Assembly (NCBI RefSeq): GCF_001440395.1
Contig: NZ_LLXZ01000120.1
Coordinates: forward strand, 1-64,000
Source: Bradyrhizobium jicamae
Lineage (GTDB): Bacteria; Pseudomonadota; Alphaproteobacteria; Rhizobiales; Xanthobacteraceae
DNA length: 64,000 bases
Direction: 5' to 3'
Shown one piece after another: positions 35,155 through 43,882 of the stretch. Made by a program: the position numbers and the translations under genes. Within the stretch, counting starts at the first letter, position 1; each line of letters opens with the position of its first letter. The notes beneath the pieces are model-generated. The model was given only the letters and a program-made list of their open reading frames with translations, ran no database searches and was not told where the DNA came from.

Positions 35155-35628
35155 GTGAACGGGCTGGATCGCATTGACCTTCGGATTTTGGCTGAATTGC
35201 TCTCCGATGCCAGGGCGAGCCAGATCGAACTCGCCGAAAAGGTCGGGCTGTCGCCGACCGCCTGTGCGCGTCGCATTCGTCAGCTCGAGGAAACCGGGAT
35301 CATTCGCGGCTATCGGGCCGACCTCGAACCGACTGCGCTCGGACTCGTCACGACGGTGGTCGTCACCATCACGCTGGAAAAACAGAGCGAGGAATATCTC
35401 GCCGCATTCGAAGCAGCGATTGCCCGTTGTCCCGACGTGGTGTCCTGCCACCTGATGTCGGGCAGCGATGACTATCATCTGCAGGTGATCGCGCGCGACA
35501 TTGCGGACTTCGAGCGGATCCACAAGCAGCATCTTTCGCGAATGCCCGGCGTCGCACGCATCCATTCGAGCTTTGCGATGCGCGAAGTGGTTCGCAGGGC
35601 AATCCCTGAAACGGCGTTACAGCGTTAG
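35155..35628 (+). CDS. Lrp/AsnC-family regulator, probable AldR
   Basis: A 157-residue regulator with an N-terminal AsnC-type HTH (LDRIDLRILAELLSDARASQIELAEKVGLSPTACARRIRQLEETGIIRGYRADLEP) and a C-terminal RAM domain (DVVSCHLMSGSDDYHLQVIARDIADFERIHKQHLSRMPGVARIHSSFAMREV). It uses a GTG start at 35155; a TTG 15 bp upstream is an alternative. Divergent pairing with ald and the intervening palindrome identify it as the likely alanine-responsive activator. Confidence 0.9.
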   Translation: MNGLDRIDLRILAELLSDARASQIELAEKVGLSPTACARRIRQLEETGIIRGYRADLEPTALGLVTTVVVTITLEKQSEEYLAAFEAAIARCPDVVSCHLMSGSDDYHLQVIARDIADFERIHKQHLSRMPGVARIHSSFAMREVVRRAIPETALQR

Positions 35629-35661
35629 CTTCATTGATCGTAGTCGTCTATCAGGCGCACG

Positions 35662-36576
35662 CTAATTCGCTTCGGCGGATTTTCCTCCCTTCCCGAACAC
35701 GCGACTCGCCAGCACGTCCGCGGCCTCAATCGACCTGATGTCGTCCACCGTCAGGACATGGTCGAGATCGGCGATGAGACGATTGGCCTGGCGGAGCCGC
35801 AGGCGATCCAGGGCGTTGCGGATCGAGCGCGCGTTGGAGAACAACGGCTGGTTCTTGCGCAATGCAATGTAGCGAACGAACTCCGTCCGCGCCTCCGGCG
35901 TGAACGTGTAGTTCATCTCCCGCAGCATCAGTTCCGCGATGTCGATCAGCTCATCGTCGGAGTAATCGGGAAAGTCGATGTGGTGTGCGATGCGTGACCG
36001 GAAGCCGGGATTGCTGGCGAAGAACTTGTCCATACGGTCGCCGTAGCCGGCGAGGATCACCACCAGATCGTCACGCTGCGATTCCATCACCTGCAGCAGG
36101 ATCTCGATCGCTTCCTGGCCGTAGTCGCGCTCGTTGTCCGGCCGATACAGATAATAGGCCTCGTCGATGAAAAGCACACCGCCCATCGCCTTCTTCAGGA
36201 TCTCCTTGGTCTTCGGCGCTGTGTGGCCGATATATTGCCCGACCAGTTCGTCACGCGTCACCGACACCACCTGGCCGCGGCGGACATAGCCGAGCCGGTG
36301 CAGGATATCGGCGATCCGCAGCGCCACCGTGGTCTTTCCCGTGCCGGGATTCCCGGTGAACGACATGTGCAGCGTCGGTGCTTCCGAGGTCAGCCCCATG
36401 CGCTTGCGGATGCGCTCGATCAGCAACAGCGACGCGATTTCGCGGATGCGCGTCTTGACCGGCTTCAGGCCGATCAGCTCGCGATCGAGCTGCGTCAGGA
36501 TCTCCTCGATGCCGACAGCGGCGAGTTCCTCGCGAAGGTTTACCCTGTCCGTGATTGTTGGCACATCCATATCCAT
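35662..36576 (-). CDS. cbbX: RubisCO activase CbbX (red type)
   Basis: A 304-residue AAA+ ATPase that remodels inhibited red-type RubisCO by pulling on the large-subunit C-terminus. Walker A is GNPGTGKT (residues 75-82), Walker B is GGVLFIDEAYYL, and the family stretch VSVTRDELVGQYIGHTAPKT precedes it. The C-terminal FSNARSIRNALDRLRLRQANRL holds the sensor-2-type arginines. The start at 36576 gives the family length. It is the last gene of the cbb cluster, separated from cbbS by 136 bp that contain a terminator, so its expression probably depends on read-through. Confidence 0.95.
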   Translation of the reverse strand: MDMDVPTITDRVNLREELAAVGIEEILTQLDRELIGLKPVKTRIREIASLLLIERIRKRMGLTSEAPTLHMSFTGNPGTGKTTVALRIADILHRLGYVRRGQVVSVTRDELVGQYIGHTAPKTKEILKKAMGGVLFIDEAYYLYRPDNERDYGQEAIEILLQVMESQRDDLVVILAGYGDRMDKFFASNPGFRSRIAHHIDFPDYSDDELIDIAELMLREMNYTFTPEARTEFVRYIALRKNQPLFSNARSIRNALDRLRLRQANRLIADLDHVLTVDDIRSIEAADVLASRVFGKGGKSAEAN

Positions 36577-36616
36577 CTGCCGAACCTCAACGCGCCTCGC
36601 GCGTATTCGGGGAAAC

Positions 36617-36650
36617 AAAAAACTCCGTCGCCGCTTGCCCAGCGACGGAG
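36617..36650 (-). terminator. Intrinsic terminator/attenuator between cbbS and cbbX
   Basis: On the minus strand, a 9-bp perfect stem (36650-36642 with 36631-36623; CTCCGTCGC/GCGACGGAG) with a 10-nt loop is followed by six U residues (36622-36617), then G and three more U. It lies 63 bp after the cbbS stop, oriented to end the cbbLS message. Confidence 0.8.
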
Positions 36651-36712
36651 CAGTTAGCCGGGCGAACGCAGCAACGATCAGGGAGAACTCGTTCGCCGGC
36701 CCGAGGAGTTGT

Positions 36713-37132
36713 TCAACCGTAGCGCCGGCCCTCCGGACGATCGGCAGCATAGGATGTCGTCGTGTAGCGGATGTTGCGGCCGGCTACTTCATGGCGCTCA
36801 AGGCGGAAGCCAGGTTCATCCTTCGGCCGGTTGACGATGAACGACAGCCGCAGCGACTCCCAGCCATGGGTGGAATCGTATGCCGACATCCGGATATAGC
36901 GGTCGCCATAGACCTTCCGGCATTCGTTGAGCTCCATCAGCACACCCGCGGCATCCGGCAGGTCGAACATCGGCAGGCCCCACATCTCCCAAAAGTTGTT
37001 GCGCGGGTGCGGATCGTCGGTGAACTCGATGTTCACCGCCCATCCCTTGCCGAGGCAATACTGCACCTGCCGCGTGATCTGCTCGTCGGTGAGATCAGGC
37101 AGAAACGAAAAGCAGCCTTGAGTGATACGCAT
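36713..37132 (-). CDS. cbbS: RubisCO small subunit, form IC (red type)
   Basis: A 139-residue small subunit. The start MRITQGCFSFLPDLTDEQITRQVQYCLGKGWAVNIEFTDDPHPRNNFWEMWGLPMFDLPDAAGVLMELNECRK is diagnostic. The extended C-terminal part (SLRLSFIVNRPKDEPGFRLERHEVAGRNIRYTTTSYAADRPEGRRY) is the hairpin extension of red-type small subunits, absent from green types. It lies 12 bp after cbbL, so the two are co-translated in a fixed ratio. Confidence 0.97.
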   Translation of the reverse strand: MRITQGCFSFLPDLTDEQITRQVQYCLGKGWAVNIEFTDDPHPRNNFWEMWGLPMFDLPDAAGVLMELNECRKVYGDRYIRMSAYDSTHGWESLRLSFIVNRPKDEPGFRLERHEVAGRNIRYTTTSYAADRPEGRRYG

Positions 37133-37144
37133 GATCTTTTCTCC

Positions 37145-38605
37145 TTACATCGCGACGCTGGCGGTCGGCACATAGTCCGGCATGTCTGTCGATTCGTAGT
37201 TGAAGGTAACGTCCTTCCAGACCTCGAGTGCCGCCTTCAGCGGCGTACAGGTCGCCGCCGCCTTGGCGAGAATCTCGGGCCCCTCGTGCACGTAGTCCCG
37301 GCCCTCGTTGCGGGCGAGGATCATCGCTTCCAGCGCCACCCGGTTGGCAGTAGCGCCCGCCTGGATGCCCATCGGGTGGCCGATGGTGCCGCCGCCGAAC
37401 TGCAACACCACGTCCTCGCCGAGATGGTCGAGCAACTGGTGCATCTGGCCGGCATGAATGCCGCCCGACGCCACTGGCATCATCTTGTTGAGACTTGCCC
37501 AATGCTGGTCGAAGAACACGCCATGTTCGAGCCGCGTCGGGTTGTAGTCCTCGCGGCAGATGTCGTAGTAGCCGCGCGTGGTCGCTGGATCGCCTTCCAG
37601 CTTGCCGACCACCGTGCCGGCATGAATGTGATCGACACCCGCAAGCCGCATCCATTTCGCGATGACACGGAACGAGACGCCGTGGCTGCGCTGCCGCGTA
37701 TAGGTGGAATGCCCTGCCCGGTGCAGATGCAGGATCATGTCGTTGCGGCGCGCCCATTTCGCCATCGACTGGATCGCGGTGTAGCCGATCACGAGATCGA
37801 TCATGATGATGACCGATCCGAGCTCCTTGGCGAACTCGGCGCGCTCGTACATGTCCTCCATGGTGCCGGCGGTGACGTTGAGATAAGTGCCCTTGATCTC
37901 GCCGGACGCGGCCTGCGCCTTGTTGACGGCCTCCATGCAATATAGGAACCGCTCGCGCCAATGCATGAAGGGCTGCGAGTTGATGTTCTCGTCATCCTTG
38001 GTGAAGTCGAGCCCGCCCTTCAGCGCCTCGTAGACCACGCGTCCATAGTTGCGGCCCGAGAGGCCGAGTTTCGGCTTCACCGTGGCGCCCAGCAGCGGAC
38101 GGCCGAACTTGTCCATGCGCTCGCGCTCGACGACGATGCCGGTCGCCGGCCCCTGAAATGTCTTGACGTAGGCCACCGGCAGCCGCATGTCCTCCAGCCG
38201 CAGCGCCTTGAGCGGCTTAAAGCCGAACACGTTGCCGATGATCGAGGCCGACAGATTGGCGATCGATCCGGGCTCGAACAGGTCGAGGTCGTAGGCGATG
38301 TAGGCAAAATACTGCCCCGGCGCATTCGGCACGGGATCGACGCGGTAGCACTTTGCGCGATACTTCTCCGCTGCGGTCAGGCGGTCGGTCCACACCACCG
38401 TCCAGGTCGCGGTCGAGGATTCACCGGCCACCGCCGCCGATGCCTCGATCGGATCAACCCCGTCCTGCGGCGTGACGCGGAACAGCGCGATGATGTCGGT
38501 GTCCTTCGGCTCGTAGTCGGGCTCCCAATAGCCCATCTTCTTGTATTCGAGGACGCCGGACTTGTAGCGATCCTTGCCGCGAATAGTCATCGAGTGCATG
38601 TTCAT
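37145..38605 (-). CDS. cbbL: RubisCO large subunit, form IC (red type)
   Basis: A 486-residue large subunit, the usual red-type length. It carboxylates ribulose bisphosphate to two 3-phosphoglycerates. Active-site landmarks: TVKPKLGL with Lys177, GGLDFTKDDENINSQPF with the carbamylated Lys203 and the Mg ligands Asp205 and Glu206, HLHRAGHSTYTRQ, HAGTVVGKLEGD and GGGTIGHPMGIQAGA. The ATG at 38605 has an AAGGAGG ribosome-binding site; upstream in-frame starts are rejected. It lies between the aldolase gene and cbbS, with CbbX as the cognate activase. All catalytic residues appear intact. Confidence 0.98.
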   Translation of the reverse strand: MNMHSMTIRGKDRYKSGVLEYKKMGYWEPDYEPKDTDIIALFRVTPQDGVDPIEASAAVAGESSTATWTVVWTDRLTAAEKYRAKCYRVDPVPNAPGQYFAYIAYDLDLFEPGSIANLSASIIGNVFGFKPLKALRLEDMRLPVAYVKTFQGPATGIVVERERMDKFGRPLLGATVKPKLGLSGRNYGRVVYEALKGGLDFTKDDENINSQPFMHWRERFLYCMEAVNKAQAASGEIKGTYLNVTAGTMEDMYERAEFAKELGSVIIMIDLVIGYTAIQSMAKWARRNDMILHLHRAGHSTYTRQRSHGVSFRVIAKWMRLAGVDHIHAGTVVGKLEGDPATTRGYYDICREDYNPTRLEHGVFFDQHWASLNKMMPVASGGIHAGQMHQLLDHLGEDVVLQFGGGTIGHPMGIQAGATANRVALEAMILARNEGRDYVHEGPEILAKAAATCTPLKAALEVWKDVTFNYESTDMPDYVPTASVAM

Positions 38606-38660
38606 ATCGGCCTCCTTGGCTGGTGTGCGGCAACTGGTCGGGATGGAACGCGTCGTCAGG

Positions 38661-39746
38661 TCATTCTGCGGCATCGGCCATCCCTCCGATCCGTGGATCG
38701 AGCACGCCCGAGCGATAGCGCCGGGCCATCTCGGCCAGTGGAATGACCTTGATTTGCGAGGCGTGGCCTGCCGTGCCGAATTGTTCGAACCGATCGCGGC
38801 AAAGGTCGCGCAGCGCATCCATCGCTGGCTTGAGGAATTTTCGCGGATCGAATTCGCTTTTGCTTTGCGTTGCGACCTTGCGGAACGCCGCCGTCATCGC
38901 CAGCCGGCAGTCGGTATCGATATTGACCTTGCGCACGCCGTGCCTGATGCCGCGGACGATCTCTTCGACCGGCACGCCCCAGGTCTGTGGCATCTCGCCT
39001 CCGAAGGCGTTGAATGCGTCCTGCAGCGGCTGCGGCACCGAGGACGAACCATGCATCACCAGATGCGTGTTGGGCAGCCGCCGATGGATCTCCTCCACCA
39101 CCCGCATGGCAAGAATGTCGCCGTCCGGCTTGCGCGAGAACTTGTACGCGCCGTGCGAGGTGCCCATCGCGATCGCCAGCGCATCGACCTTGGTGGCGCG
39201 AACGAAATCGACCGCCTGATCCGGATCGGTCAGCAATTGATCGTGGCTGACCTCGCCTTCGACGCCGTGGCCATCCTCCTGCTCGCCGCCGCCATGTTCG
39301 AGCGATCCGAGCACGCCAAGCTCACCCTCCACCGAGGCGCCGATCCAGTGCGCCAGTTCGACGACGCGGCGGGTGATGTCGACATTGTAGTCGTAATCCG
39401 CCGCGGTCTTGGCGTCCGCTTTCAGCGAACCGTCCATCATCACGGAGGTGAAGCCGTGCTGAAGCGCGGTGGCGCAGGTCGACTCCTCGTTGCCATGGTC
39501 CTGATGCAGGCAGATCGGGATCTGCGGATGCATCTCCTCCAGCGCGTCGATCATCCTCGACAGCATGATGTCATTGGCATAGGAGCGTGCGCCGCGCGAG
39601 GCCTGGATGATCACGGGCGCATCGGCGGCCGCCGCCGCTTCCATGATCGCGAGCCCCTGCTCCATATTGTTGATGTTGAACGCCGGCACGCCGTAGCCAT
39701 GCTCGGCGGCATGATCCAGCAATTGCCTCAATGTGATTCTGGCCAT
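38661..39746 (-). CDS. cbbA: Class II fructose-bisphosphate aldolase of the Calvin cycle
   Basis: A 361-residue zinc-dependent aldolase making fructose bisphosphate or sedoheptulose bisphosphate in the Calvin cycle. The N-terminus ITLRQLLDHAAEHGYGVPAFNINNMEQ, the zinc-site CLHQDHGNEES, GELGVLGSLEHGG, IAMGTSHGAYKF, VMHGSSSVPQ and VRKVNIDTDCRLA follow the Calvin-cycle subtype of class II enzymes. It lies 55 bp before cbbL and 37 bp after the transketolase gene. Confidence 0.96.
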   Translation of the reverse strand: MARITLRQLLDHAAEHGYGVPAFNINNMEQGLAIMEAAAAADAPVIIQASRGARSYANDIMLSRMIDALEEMHPQIPICLHQDHGNEESTCATALQHGFTSVMMDGSLKADAKTAADYDYNVDITRRVVELAHWIGASVEGELGVLGSLEHGGGEQEDGHGVEGEVSHDQLLTDPDQAVDFVRATKVDALAIAMGTSHGAYKFSRKPDGDILAMRVVEEIHRRLPNTHLVMHGSSSVPQPLQDAFNAFGGEMPQTWGVPVEEIVRGIRHGVRKVNIDTDCRLAMTAAFRKVATQSKSEFDPRKFLKPAMDALRDLCRDRFEQFGTAGHASQIKVIPLAEMARRYRSGVLDPRIGGMADAAE

Positions 39747-39783
39747 CGGCGGCTCCTTCTCTGGTTCGGCGTTACGTTCAGCG

Positions 39784-41823
39784 TCATGCGTAGGTCGCCG
39801 TCATTCGGGTTCGCGCCAGGCAACGCATGGCGGCGGTTGCAACCGCCTCCGGCGTGATGCCGAACTCGCGGTAGAGCGTCTCGGCCGGCGCGGATGCTCC
39901 AAAGCCGGTCATGCCGACGAATTCGCCGCCATCGCCAAGCCATCGCGCCCAGTCGCCTTCGACCGCGGCCTCGAGACCGACCCGGGGAACGCGACCCAGA
40001 ACGGCGGTCCGATATTCGCGGGACTGCTTGCGAAACAGCTCGAAGCACGGCGCCGAGACCACCGCGGCGCGGACATTGTCTTTCTCGAGCAACCGTGCCG
40101 CCTCGAGCGCGATCGATACTTCGGAGCCCGTTGCGATCAACGTGACATCGCGGCCGGCCTCCGGTTCAACGACGACGTAAGCGCCGAACGCGACCAGATT
40201 GGTTTCGCCAGCTTCTTCCCGGAACGTCGGGACCGCTTGCCGCGACAGGCACAGCACGGACGGCGCGCTGAGCTGCCGCAGCGCGCAATCCCACGCCTCT
40301 GCGGTCTCGACGGCGTCGCCGGGGCGAAACACCAGCAAGTTCGGAATGGCCCGCAGCGACGCCAGATGCTCGACCGGCTGATGCGTCGGACCGTCCTCGC
40401 CCAGGCCGATCGAGTCGTGCGTCATGACGTGGATGACGCGGATGCCCATCAGCGCCGCCAGCCTGATCGCCGGGCGGCTGTAATCGGCGAAGCTGAGAAA
40501 CGTGCCGCCATAAGGGATAAAGCCGCCATGCAGCGCAATGCCGTTCATCGCAGCGGCCATCGCATGCTCGCGGATGCCGTAATGGATATAGCTGCCTTCG
40601 AGCGCGTCAGACCGTACCGGCCGCTGCGTCTTGGCCCGCGTCAGGTTCGAATGGGTGAGATCGGCCGAGCCACCGAGGAGATTCGGCAGCGCTTCAGCGA
40701 TCACGTCGATCACCAGTTGTGAGGCTTGCCGGGTGGCGATGTCAGGCCGTTCGCTGCCGAACTGTTCCCGTAACTGCGCCATGAGCAAGGCATAGCTGCA
40801 GGGCAAATTCCGGTTCAGCGCATCGTGAAACGGCGAGCGTCCCGCCGAATTGACGCGCCTGCTCCGCTCGACCCAGGCGCGCCGGGAGGCATGTCCCTGC
40901 GCCCCGATTTCGCGCCAGGCATCGAGGACGGCTTCCGGCACCTCAAATGGCGCATGCGGCCAGTTCAACGCGCTGCGGGTCTTCCCGACTTCATCGGCTC
41001 CGAGCGGCGCGCCATGCGCCTTCTCGGTGCCCTGCCGGTTCGGCGCGCCGAAACCGATCACGGTGCGGCAAGCGATCAGGGATGGCCGGTCGCTCCGCCG
41101 CGCGCGGCGGATCGCGGCCGCAATCGCCTCGGGGTCATGGCCATCGATCCGGACCGCCGACCAGCCGGACGCCTTGAAGCGCGCAAGCTGGTCATCCGAG
41201 CATGACAACGACGTGGAGCCGTCGATCGAAATCTCGTTGTCGTCGTAGAGCACGATCAAGCGGCTGAGCCTGAGATGCCCCGCCAGCGAAATCGCTTCGT
41301 GGCTGAGGCCCTCCATCAGACAGCCGTCACCGGCGATCACGTAAGTATAGTGATCGACGAGATCATCGCCGAAGCGTGCGTTCATAAGGCGCTCCGCCAG
41401 CGCCATGCCGACCGCCGTAGCAATCCCCTGCCCCAGCGGGCCCGTGGTGGTCTCGACGCCGGGCGTATGTCCGTACTCGGGATGGCCCGGGGTTTTCGAT
41501 CCCCATTGCCTGAACGCCTTCAGTTCGTCCGCCGTCACCCCCTCATAGCCGGTCAGATGCAGCAGCGCATACAAGAGCATCGAGCCATGACCGGCCGACA
41601 GCACGAACCGGTCGCGATCCGGCCACGCCGGATCGGCGGCATCGAATTTGAGGAAGCGCGAGAACAGCACGGTGGCGACGTCAGCCATGCCCATCGGCAT
41701 ACCCGGATGACCCGACTTCGCCTGCTCGACGGCGTCGATGGCCAGGAAGCGGATCGCGTTCGCCATTTCCGCATGCGAAACAGTCGCATCGTTGGCAATG
41801 CGGGATAGAGCTAGATCGGTCAT
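39784..41823 (-). CDS. cbbT: Transketolase
   Basis: A 679-residue thiamine diphosphate enzyme transferring two-carbon units in the regeneration phase of the Calvin cycle. Key segments: AKSGHPGMPMGMADVATVL, HLTGYEGVTADELKAFRQWGSKTPGHPEYGHTPGVETTTGPLGQG, the ThDP-binding GDGCLMEGLSHEA through YDDNEISIDG, and in the second half IRVIHVMTHDSIGLGEDGPTHQPVEHLASLRAIPN. The start overlaps the stop of cbbP by 4 bp. Intact and full length. Confidence 0.96.
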   Translation of the reverse strand: MTDLALSRIANDATVSHAEMANAIRFLAIDAVEQAKSGHPGMPMGMADVATVLFSRFLKFDAADPAWPDRDRFVLSAGHGSMLLYALLHLTGYEGVTADELKAFRQWGSKTPGHPEYGHTPGVETTTGPLGQGIATAVGMALAERLMNARFGDDLVDHYTYVIAGDGCLMEGLSHEAISLAGHLRLSRLIVLYDDNEISIDGSTSLSCSDDQLARFKASGWSAVRIDGHDPEAIAAAIRRARRSDRPSLIACRTVIGFGAPNRQGTEKAHGAPLGADEVGKTRSALNWPHAPFEVPEAVLDAWREIGAQGHASRRAWVERSRRVNSAGRSPFHDALNRNLPCSYALLMAQLREQFGSERPDIATRQASQLVIDVIAEALPNLLGGSADLTHSNLTRAKTQRPVRSDALEGSYIHYGIREHAMAAAMNGIALHGGFIPYGGTFLSFADYSRPAIRLAALMGIRVIHVMTHDSIGLGEDGPTHQPVEHLASLRAIPNLLVFRPGDAVETAEAWDCALRQLSAPSVLCLSRQAVPTFREEAGETNLVAFGAYVVVEPEAGRDVTLIATGSEVSIALEAARLLEKDNVRAAVVSAPCFELFRKQSREYRTAVLGRVPRVGLEAAVEGDWARWLGDGGEFVGMTGFGASAPAETLYREFGITPEAVATAAMRCLARTRMTATYA

Positions 41824-42695
41824 ATCATGCGCCTCTTACGTTCCATCAGTTGCAGGATCAGCGGGGTGAGGATGAGCTGCATGGCGAGATCGAGTTTCGA
41901 GCCATGGATCACGATCGAGTTGGCGCGCGACATGAAGCTGTTTGGGATCATCGACAGCAGATAGGGGAAATCGATGCCGCGCGGATTCTTCAGGCGGATC
42001 ACCACCATCGATTCGTCCGGCGTCGGTATCCAGCGCGCGATGAAGGGATTCGACGTATCGACCGTCGGCACCCGCTGGAAATTGATGTCGGTCTCGGTGA
42101 ACTGCGGACAGATGTAGTTCACGTAATCAGGCATCCGCCGCAGGATGGTGTCGGTGACCGCTTCCGCCGTGTAGCCGCGGTCGCGGCGGTCGCGATGCAG
42201 CTTCTGGATCCATTCCAGATTGATGACGGGAACGACGCCGATCTTGAGGTCGGCATGTTGCGCGATGTTGACCTTGTCGGTCACGACAGCGCCATGCAGG
42301 CCTTCGTAGAACAACAGATCGGAATTTTCCGGTAGCGCCGTCCATTCGGTGAACGTGCCAGGCTTGGCGCCGTACAGTCGTGCTTCCTCGTCATCATGGA
42401 CATAGTGCCGCGTGGTGCCGGTCCCGGACTCGCCGTAGTCGCGGAACAGCTTCTCCAGTTCCTCGAACAGGTTGGTTTCCGGGCTGAAATGGCTGAAATG
42501 CTTGTTGCCGCGCTCGGCCTCCTCGGCCATTTTCGTGCGCATCTCATAGCGGTTGTAGCGGTGGAAGGCGTCGCCCTCGACATAGGCAGCGGCGACGTTC
42601 TCGCGGCGGAAGATGTTTTCGAACGTCTTCTTCACCGAGGTTGTACCGGCGCCGGATGATCCTGTGATCGATATGATGGGATAGCTGCGCGACAT
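41820..42695 (-). CDS. cbbP: Phosphoribulokinase
   Basis: A 291-residue kinase of the proteobacterial class I type that phosphorylates ribulose 5-phosphate to the RubisCO substrate. P-loop GSSGAGTTSV near the N-terminus, then VEGDAFHRYNRYEM, GESGTGTTRHYVHDDEEA, LFYEGLHGAVV and the C-terminal LTPLILQLMERKR. The start at 42695 gives the expected length; a longer upstream start would overlap cbbF. It lies 13 bp after cbbF and overlaps cbbT by 4 bp. Confidence 0.97.
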   Translation of the reverse strand: MSRSYPIISITGSSGAGTTSVKKTFENIFRRENVAAAYVEGDAFHRYNRYEMRTKMAEEAERGNKHFSHFSPETNLFEELEKLFRDYGESGTGTTRHYVHDDEEARLYGAKPGTFTEWTALPENSDLLFYEGLHGAVVTDKVNIAQHADLKIGVVPVINLEWIQKLHRDRRDRGYTAEAVTDTILRRMPDYVNYICPQFTETDINFQRVPTVDTSNPFIARWIPTPDESMVVIRLKNPRGIDFPYLLSMIPNSFMSRANSIVIHGSKLDLAMQLILTPLILQLMERKRRMI

Positions 42696-42708
42696 CTGTT
42701 TTTCCCAA

Positions 42709-43746
42709 TCAGCGAAACAGGCCACGCCGTGCGAATAGCGGCGCATCGCTGTTGTCAAACATCGGTTGGGTGCCTTCATGAATGGCGGTGATGTCGCGAA
42801 CGCCGCGCATCGATCCCATGATCAGCGGCACCCGCTGGTGCGGCGTTTTCGCCGACAATTCGAGGATGCGCCGGCGGCCGGTGGTCGCGGCGCCGCCCGC
42901 CCACTCCATCACCAGCGCCATCGGATGCGCCTCGTAAAGCAGGCGGAGACGTCCCTCGCGGTAGGCCGGGCGCGCATCCGCCGGGTACAGGAACACGCCG
43001 CCGCGAACGAGAATGCGAAGCGACTCCGCGACCAGCGAGCCGATCCAGCGCATGTTGAAATCGGCAGCACGGCCGCCATTGGTGCCGGCCAGGCACTCGT
43101 CGATGTAGGTGCGCACCGGTCCGTACCAGTGCCGGCGGTTCGAGGCGTTGATGGCGAATTCGGGCGTGTCGGGCGCGATCCTGACGCGGCGCGCGATCAG
43201 CAGGAATTCCCTCGCACGCCGGTCCAGAATGAAGATGTCGACGCGCTCGTCGAACGCCAGCACCAGCGTCGTTTGCGGGCCGTAGACCACGAAGCCGGCC
43301 GCGCACTGCGCCGTGCCGGGTTCGAAGAAGGTGGAGACGATGTCGTTGCCGCGCGAGCGGATCGAGAAGATGGTTCCGACGGAGATGTTGTTTTCGAGGT
43401 TGGCAGAGCCGTCGAGCGGATCGATCGCGACGCAGAGCGACGCCCCGGCATCGAACACTTCCGGCAGTTCCGATTCCTCTGACAGGACGGCGGCGACCGG
43501 CGACTTGCGCAATGCCGCGCGCATCATCGCGTCGGCGGCGAGATCGATATCCTTCTGAACGTCGCCGTCGGAATTGACGCCGTCGGTCCTGCCGGTAATG
43601 CCCGCCAGTGGTCCATCGGCAATGAGATCGGCAAGGCCGATCGCTGCAGCGGCGATCGCTTCAATCACGGTGGACACGGCCGGCCCGGCCGGCGTCTCCG
43701 ACCCCGTCTGATCAAGATGTGAGCACAAGGTCACGCGTGCGCCCAT
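42709..43746 (-). CDS. cbbF: Fructose-1,6-bisphosphatase, class I
   Basis: A 345-residue phosphatase hydrolysing fructose bisphosphate (and probably sedoheptulose bisphosphate) in the Calvin cycle. Metal- and substrate-binding motifs are VLSEESELPEVF, CVAIDPLDGSANLENNISVGTIFSI, NMRWIGSLVAESLRILVRGGVFLYPAD and YEAHPMALVMEWAGGAATTG. It is the first gene of the cbbFPTALSX operon, divergent from cbbR with a 136-bp interval, so its promoter is the main control point of the operon. Confidence 0.96.
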   Translation of the reverse strand: MGARVTLCSHLDQTGSETPAGPAVSTVIEAIAAAAIGLADLIADGPLAGITGRTDGVNSDGDVQKDIDLAADAMMRAALRKSPVAAVLSEESELPEVFDAGASLCVAIDPLDGSANLENNISVGTIFSIRSRGNDIVSTFFEPGTAQCAAGFVVYGPQTTLVLAFDERVDIFILDRRAREFLLIARRVRIAPDTPEFAINASNRRHWYGPVRTYIDECLAGTNGGRAADFNMRWIGSLVAESLRILVRGGVFLYPADARPAYREGRLRLLYEAHPMALVMEWAGGAATTGRRRILELSAKTPHQRVPLIMGSMRGVRDITAIHEGTQPMFDNSDAPLFARRGLFR

Positions 43747-43843
43747 GGCCGTTCCCCGTTTGGCGCCCGCTTTCGGGGCGATTGCAAAGCGTCGTGCCCA
43801 TCCGCACCCCGCGCACTAACAACAACCCAGTTTGCAAAATTAG

Positions 43844-43856
43844 TGAAATTTTCTTA
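43844..43856. promoter_or_regulatory. Putative CbbR-binding half-site
   Basis: TGA-n7-TTA (43844-43856) fits the TNA-n7-TNA consensus described for CbbR, inside an AT-rich stretch of the cbbF/cbbR interval. Single site by eye; the position, about 100 bp upstream of cbbF, is as expected. Confidence 0.45.
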
Positions 43857-43857
43857 T

Positions 43858-43879
43858 CTTTGGCTTTGCCAAAGTTTTT
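43858..43879 (+). terminator. Terminator-like hairpin immediately upstream of cbbR
   Basis: A perfect 7-bp stem CTTTGGC (43858-43864) / GCCAAAG (43868-43874) with a TTT loop is followed by five T residues and then, 3 bp on, the first ATG of cbbR. It could attenuate cbbR, or be part of the CbbR operator region. Confidence 0.5.
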
Positions 43880-43882
43880 CTT

